DNA from: JACVRW01 sp035650215
Lineage (GTDB): Bacteria; Actinomycetota; Thermoleophilia; Solirubrobacterales; Thermoleophilaceae
Assembly: GCA_035650215.1 (NCBI GenBank)
Contig: DASRIC010000054.1
Coordinates: 3,692 to 67,691, forward strand
Reading direction: 5' to 3'
DNA length: 64,000 nucleotides
In this document: positions 60,169 to 64,000 of the stretch, piece by piece
Layout of the letters: each line of letters starts with the position of its first letter
How positions within the stretch are numbered: position 1 is the stretch's first letter
Made by a program: the position numbers and the translations under genes
Notes under the pieces: model-generated
Seen by the model: the letters and a program-made list of their open reading frames with translations, nothing else
What the model was told of the DNA's origin: nothing
Databases searched by the model: none

Positions 60169-61158
60169 ATGAAGATCTTCGTAGCCGGCGCGACAGGCGT
60201 ACTCGGCAGGGAGCTCGTCCCGGAGCTCGTGGCGCGAGGCCACGAGGTGGTGGGGATGACCAGGAGCGCATCGAAGCAGGATCTGGTGCGCAGCCTGGGA
60301 GCCCGCCCGGTCGTGGCGGACGCCCTCGACCCCGACGCGGTCGCCCAGGCGGTGGCGTCGGCCGAGCCCGAGGTGATCGTGCATCAGCTCACGGCGCTGT
60401 CGGGCGAATTCGACATGCGCCACATCGACCGTTTCTTCGAGACGACCAACCGGCTCCGTACGGAGGGCACCGACCACTTGCTCGCCGCGGGCCGAGCCGT
60501 GGGCGTGCGCCGCTTCGTGGCGCAGAGCTTCGCGGGCTGGCCGGCGGCACGCACCGGCGGCCCCGTGAAGGACGAGAACGCGCCGTTCGATCCCGACCCG
60601 CCGGAGGCGCTGCGCGGCATGATGGCCGCCATCCGCCACCTGGAGGAGGCGGTCCTCGGCGCTGACTGGCTCGAGGGCGTCGTACTGCGCTACGGCGGGT
60701 TCTACGGGCCCGGCACCACCCTCAGCGCCGACCCGACGGCCTCACACAGCCAAGCCATCCTCAAGCGCCAGTTCCCGGTGGTCGGAGACGGTGGCGGAGT
60801 GTGGTCGTTCATCCACATCGCCGACGCCGCGACGGCCACCGCGGTGGCGGTCGCGCGCGGCGAGCGCGGCGTGTACAACGTGGTGGACGACGAGCCGGCC
60901 GCGGCGCGTGACTGGCTGCCCGAGCTGGCCCGCGCCCTCGACGCCAAGCCGCCGCGGCGCGTTCCGCGCTGGCTCGGCCGGCTCATGGCCGGCGAGGCGG
61001 CGACCGTCATGATGACCGAGGTGAGGGGCGCGTCGAACCAGAAGGCGAAGCACGAGTTCGGCTGGCAGCCGCAGTATGCGAGCTGGCGCCAGGGCTTCGC
61101 GCAAGGGATGACTCACCCTGCGCGCTCGGCCGAGCCGAGCGCTTCGGGCCTGGGCTGA
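60169..61158 (+). CDS. NAD-dependent epimerase/dehydratase (ECF41 target)
   Basis: About 329 residues from the ATG at 60169. The Rossmann loop MKIFVAGATGVLGRELVPEL is followed by a divergent active site; YGGFYGPGTT and WSFIHIADAATATAVAVARG are standard late motifs of extended short-chain enzymes. ECF41 factors are known to sit beside epimerases, oxidoreductases or carboxymuconolactone decarboxylases, and this is the epimerase case. The sigma gene starts three bases after its stop, so both are in one operon. Confidence 0.9.
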   Translation: MKIFVAGATGVLGRELVPELVARGHEVVGMTRSASKQDLVRSLGARPVVADALDPDAVAQAVASAEPEVIVHQLTALSGEFDMRHIDRFFETTNRLRTEGTDHLLAAGRAVGVRRFVAQSFAGWPAARTGGPVKDENAPFDPDPPEALRGMMAAIRHLEEAVLGADWLEGVVLRYGGFYGPGTTLSADPTASHSQAILKRQFPVVGDGGGVWSFIHIADAATATAVAVARGERGVYNVVDDEPAAARDWLPELARALDAKPPRRVPRWLGRLMAGEAATVMMTEVRGASNQKAKHEFGWQPQYASWRQGFAQGMTHPARSAEPSASGLG

Positions 61159-61161
61159 GCG

Positions 61162-62079
61162 ATGACCAACGAGGAGTTCGACGAGCTCCGCCCGGCGGCG
61201 TTCGCGATCGCCTACCGGATGCTCGGGAGCGTGAGCGAGGCGGAGGACGTGGTGCAGGAGGGCTTCCTCCGCCTCCACCGGGCGCGCGAGGACGGTCAGC
61301 GGATCGAATCGCCGCGCGCCTACCTCTCGACCGTGGTCTCGCGCCTGGCGCTCGACCAGCTCCGCTCGGCGCGGGTCCGGCGCGAGACCTACGTGGGCGA
61401 GTGGCTTCCCGAGCCGCTCGTGGCGAGCGCCGACGAGGATCCCGCCCGCAAGGTCGAGATGGCCGATTCGCTGTCGCTCGCGTTCCTCGTGCTGCTCGAG
61501 AGCCTGTCGCCTGAGCAGCGCGCGGCGTTCTTGCTGCGCGAGGTGTTCGACGAGCCGTATGACCACATCGCGGAGATCGTGGGCACGAGTGAGCAGAACG
61601 CCCGCCAGCTCGCCGCTCGAGCTCGGCGGCACGTTGACGAGGGGCGGCCCCGGTTCGAGGTCTCACGCGAGCAGCGCGACGAGCTCGCCGACCGCTTCTT
61701 CGACGCCGCCGAGGAGGGCGACCTCGAAGGCCTGGAGGAGCTGCTCGCCCACGACGTGGTGCTCCACGGCGACGGCGGCGGCAAGGCGCCCGCCCTCGCA
61801 CGCGCGGTCCACGGCCGCGCCAGGGTGGCGCGCACGCTACACGCGTGGGCGAGCGCGGGTGCCCGCTTCGGCGGCATCACCTGGCAGCGCGAGGAGGTCA
61901 ACGGGCAGCCCGGGGCGCGGGTCCTCGACCGCGACGGCAAGCTGATCAGCGTGCTGATCCTCGACGTCGCGGAGGGCCAGATCCAGAGCGTGAGCTCGAT
62001 CGTGAACCCGGACAAGCTGGGTCATCTGGGACCGGTGGCCGACCTGGGCGCGCTGCTGCGCGAGGCCGGCGGGGGCTGA
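61162..62079 (+). CDS. ECF41 sigma factor with C-terminal SnoaL-like domain
   Basis: 305 residues. Regions 2 and 4 (about 1-165) include FAIAYRMLGSVSEAEDVVQE and EPYDHIAEIVGTSEQNARQL. The ECF41 hallmarks are WLPEP in the linker, then VVLHGDGGGKAPALARAVHG and IVNPDKLGHL in the NTF2-like tail. In this group the fused tail controls activity in place of an anti-sigma factor. It is co-transcribed with the epimerase from the TGTCACA/CGTC promoter, so the loop is autoregulated. Confidence 0.95.
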   Translation: MTNEEFDELRPAAFAIAYRMLGSVSEAEDVVQEGFLRLHRAREDGQRIESPRAYLSTVVSRLALDQLRSARVRRETYVGEWLPEPLVASADEDPARKVEMADSLSLAFLVLLESLSPEQRAAFLLREVFDEPYDHIAEIVGTSEQNARQLAARARRHVDEGRPRFEVSREQRDELADRFFDAAEEGDLEGLEELLAHDVVLHGDGGGKAPALARAVHGRARVARTLHAWASAGARFGGITWQREEVNGQPGARVLDRDGKLISVLILDVAEGQIQSVSSIVNPDKLGHLGPVADLGALLREAGGG

Positions 62080-62115
62080 TGCCTGTTCAGCGCTCGATCA
62101 GCAATCCTTCGAGGC

Positions 62116-62559
62116 ATGTCGCATCCCGATCGCCGAGCCGATGCCGGCCTTCACCGAACGATTCCCGCGCTTCCCGTCAGCGAGGTGGCTGTAGCGGTGG
62201 CCTTCTACCGCGATCGCTTCGGCTTCCACGCGCGCCACGAGGCCGGCGAGTTCGCGGTCCTGGTGCGTGACGACGCCGTGCTGCACCTCTGGGGCGCCAC
62301 CGACGACGACTGGCACTCACGCGAGGACCTGGACCGACGCCCGATCCGCTCGGGCGCCGAGTCGTTTCTCGCCGGCACCGCGAGCTGCCGGATCGAGGTC
62401 TCGGACGTCGACGCCCTGTTCGCCGAGCTGCAAGCCGCGGGTGTGCTCCACCCCGTCTCGAGCGCGGGCGTGACGACCACGGATTTCGGCACCAGGGAGT
62501 TCGCCACGCTCGACAGCGACGGCAACCTACTCGCCTTCTTTCGCTGGAACGACGCCTAG
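62116..62559 (+). CDS. VOC-family (glyoxalase/bleomycin-resistance-like) protein
   Basis: 147 residues. TIPALPVSEVAVAVAFYRDRFGF is the first beta-alpha-beta unit, AVLVRDDAVLHLWGA holds a metal His, and TREFATLDSDGNLLAFFRW ends the second unit with the usual DSDGNLLAF text. It could bind a drug or act on a small substrate. It lies 36 bases after the sigma gene and may be read through from it. Confidence 0.87.
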   Translation: MSHPDRRADAGLHRTIPALPVSEVAVAVAFYRDRFGFHARHEAGEFAVLVRDDAVLHLWGATDDDWHSREDLDRRPIRSGAESFLAGTASCRIEVSDVDALFAELQAAGVLHPVSSAGVTTTDFGTREFATLDSDGNLLAFFRWNDA

Positions 62560-62589
62560 TTGCCGCGGCGGGCGCGCGCGGCATATTCT
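62560..62589 (+). promoter_or_regulatory. promoter of the secreted protein gene
   Basis: TTGCCG (62560-62565), an 18-base spacer, TATTCT (62584-62589). It is followed by a long leader and a strong ribosome site (AGGAGG) before the ATG at 62669. The leader also holds an inverted repeat TGCCGGCG/CGCCGGCA. Confidence 0.4.
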
Positions 62590-62668
62590 GCCGCTGCAGA
62601 CAGGTCCGTTTGCCGGCGAGCGTTCCGGCTTCGCGCGCGCGCCGGCAGAACCCCAGCAGGAGGTACGA

Positions 62669-63568
62669 ATGCCCGCGCTCGCCCTGCCCTCCAGGACTCG
62701 GCTCCCCGCTGGGGTCTTGGCACTCGTGCTCGCAGGAGCGGCGTTCGCGTCCGCGCTGGTGCTCACGGCCGCCCCGGCGCGTGGCGCGACGACCTTCGTG
62801 CATTCCGCCAAGAGCGGTGAGTTCCGGGGGGACCGGCTCGTCCTGCATGGCATCGGCCGCCGGGTCAGCTGGGTCACGAATACCGGCCGCTCCGGGGTGG
62901 GCTCGATCAAGAGGCTGCACCGGCGGCTGTTCCCGCCCCGAAGGCCGGCCACCGGCATACTCCATATCGCGGGCGACCGTGGCGGCGACGAGCGGGAGTT
63001 CAGGCTGAGCCGCCCGCGCTATAGCGCTGGACGCCAACGGGTCGGCTACAGGGTCAGCGGACTGAAGAGGGCACGTCTGGCGCGCTCGGCGGCAGTCCGC
63101 GGGCCGCGCCGGTTCGGACCCGCATCACTGTCGATACTCGGAGCCCCGCAGCTGGGGTCGGGCGACAACGGCGGCAACGACTGCCGAGTCACGATCGAGA
63201 ACAACCTCCCGTGGGAGCTAGAGGCGTCGTCCGAGGGGAAGTGGCCTACCGACACCTGGGATCCGGGCATTCCGTTCCAGTACGTGCTCGACCAGGCGCA
63301 AAGCATCACCTGGGGCTCGGACGGTGGCTTCATGCGGGGCTGCAGCGTTTCCGGCGGCTGGACGATCATCTCGGATCCCGACTCTCCCCCGAACCCCCCG
63401 CAGGGGACGTTCAACCTGAACACGACGTGGGAGTGGAATGGCGGGGGGAACACGGGGACCACCTGCTCGAACACGAACCCCGGCAGCTACTACTGCCAAG
63501 ACTTGAGCAGCGGCGCGGACGGCACCGGCTCGTGGCAACTCAGCTACATCTACCCGCCGCCCGGCTGA
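62669..63568 (+). CDS. secreted protein of unknown function
   Basis: 299 residues. AGGAGG lies about five bases before the ATG. A signal peptide (LPAGVLALVLAGAAFASALV, cleaved near ARGA) is followed by two parts. The first (about 40-135) has LHGIGRRVSWVTNTGRSG and a very basic stretch. The second (about 165-299) has CRVTIENNLPWELEASSEGK, SITWGSDGGFMRGCSVSGGW and a Gly/Asn/Thr-rich end with paired Cys (CSNTNPGSYYC). The second part looks like a compact beta-rich domain, but I do not recognise a family. Confidence 0.75.
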   Translation: MPALALPSRTRLPAGVLALVLAGAAFASALVLTAAPARGATTFVHSAKSGEFRGDRLVLHGIGRRVSWVTNTGRSGVGSIKRLHRRLFPPRRPATGILHIAGDRGGDEREFRLSRPRYSAGRQRVGYRVSGLKRARLARSAAVRGPRRFGPASLSILGAPQLGSGDNGGNDCRVTIENNLPWELEASSEGKWPTDTWDPGIPFQYVLDQAQSITWGSDGGFMRGCSVSGGWTIISDPDSPPNPPQGTFNLNTTWEWNGGGNTGTTCSNTNPGSYYCQDLSSGADGTGSWQLSYIYPPPG

Positions 63569-63628
63569 TGACTGGTCGTTTGGGTTAGGAACGGGCTATC
63601 GAGATCAGGAGCGCCGGCGCTTCGCACA

Positions 63629-63634
63629 TAGGAT
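63629..63634 (+). promoter_or_regulatory. -10 box of the acyl-CoA synthetase gene
   Basis: TAGGAT ends seven bases before the ATG at 63642, with no ribosome site, again a leaderless-type layout. Confidence 0.4.
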
Positions 63635-63641
63635 CGTGCGA

Positions 63642-64000
63642 ATGCTGATCGAGGGTGCCCGCCTCGAAGCTCCTGCCGCGCCGCTGAACGACCTGCTCAA
63701 AATTGGCCTCGAGGCGGCGCCGGACGATGTCGCGATCCTCTCGGCCCACCGCGCGCTCACCTGGCGCGAGCTCGATCGGGCGGCCGCCGCGCTGGCCGGG
63801 GGCTACCGCGAACTCGGCCTCGAGCCGGGCGATCGCCTGGCGTCCCTGATGCCGAATCGGGTCGACCTCGTGGTCCACTATCTCGCCTGCTTCAGGGCCG
63901 GGCTGATTGCGACACCGCTGAACTACCGCTACACGGCCCGCGAGATCGATCACGCGCTGGAGGTGAGCGGGGCCAGGGCGCTCCTCGCCCATGTCGAGCG
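63642..64000 (+). CDS. AMP-dependent acyl-CoA synthetase/ligase, 5' part only
   Basis: The frame opens at the ATG at 63642 and runs off the right edge; about 119 residues are visible. LLKIGLEAAPDDVAILSAHRALTWRELDRAAAALAGGYRELG and GDRLASLMPNRVDLVVHYLA CFRAGLIATPLNYRYTAREIDHAL are the standard N-terminal part of ANL-family ligases (acyl-CoA or aryl-CoA synthetases). The ATP motifs lie beyond the window. The substrate cannot be told. Confidence 0.88.
   Translation, partial: MLIEGARLEAPAAPLNDLLKIGLEAAPDDVAILSAHRALTWRELDRAAAALAGGYRELGLEPGDRLASLMPNRVDLVVHYLACFRAGLIATPLNYRYTAREIDHALEVSGARALLAHVE

Overview
The window is about 70% GC, with tightly packed genes, many GTG and some TTG starts, and very frequent GTGA or ATGA stop/start overlaps. 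Actinobacterial features include a CysA2-type sulfurtransferase, a PduO-type adenosyltransferase beside DUF1015, a HAMP-array hybrid kinase, a CtaC/CtaD/CtaA/CtaB oxidase cluster and an ECF41 sigma factor. The best guess is chromosomal DNA from an environmental actinobacterium, possibly Thermoleophilia/Solirubrobacterales; the order-level guess is inference only. I saw no rRNA, tRNA, CRISPR array, insertion sequence or prophage. No gene-free gap exceeds about 200 bases.

Layout. 1-3250: a TetR-led operon on the minus strand (TetR, MurG-like glycosyltransferase, alpha/beta hydrolase, DUF1326) with a clear promoter and operator. 3271-5479: DUF1015, cobalamin adenosyltransferase and OsmC, all overlapping. 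5482-9032: GNAT, nicotinamidase-like protein, CoA-type Nudix hydrolase, rhodanese and two small genes. 9059-15935: fatty-acid beta-oxidation genes (thiolase with a one-base frameshift, acyl-CoA dehydrogenase, enoyl-CoA hydratase, 3-hydroxyacyl-CoA dehydrogenase), a Ser/Thr kinase, and a TetR regulator with two tandem operators. 15875-20891: class V aminotransferase, aconitase, PHP hydrolase. 20951-24379: zinc ribbon and an ECF sigma factor locus with two mechanosensitive-channel-like proteins, a basic-tailed protein and a 37-residue peptide. 24390-29891: RhtA-like exporter, fold-III PLP enzyme, two tandem sulfatases.

29855-42428: a 12.6-kb co-directional minus-strand run, first to last gene: giant HAMP-repeat hybrid histidine kinase, response-regulator/PP2C phosphatase, MBL hydrolase, PAP2 protein, flippase-like membrane protein, thioredoxin reductase, gulonolactone-oxidase-like protein. 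42590-46344: EamA and LysE exporters divergent from a MocR regulator, then an enoyl-CoA hydratase. 46446-50897: cytochrome oxidase subunits II and I with heme A synthase and heme O synthase. 50958-60086: GH15 trehalase-type enzyme, 6-phosphogluconolactonase, amidohydrolase, M20 peptidase, aldo/keto reductase, glycerophosphodiesterase, GNAT, cupin, methyltransferase. 60113-62079: an ECF41 sigma factor, its epimerase target and a matching promoter. 62116-64000: VOC protein, unknown secreted protein, start of an acyl-CoA synthetase.

The most interesting signals are regulatory. Between the ECF sigma gene and the divergent channel gene lies an exactly symmetric pair of bipartite promoters (CTGTAACTC-N14-CTGTC in both directions). 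This suggests one sigma factor drives itself and an uncharacterised membrane-tension or envelope module. Two short dispersed repeats with hairpins, each present twice, sit at gene ends. Many operon-leading genes have a TANNNT box only 6-9 bases before the start codon, which points to leaderless transcripts.
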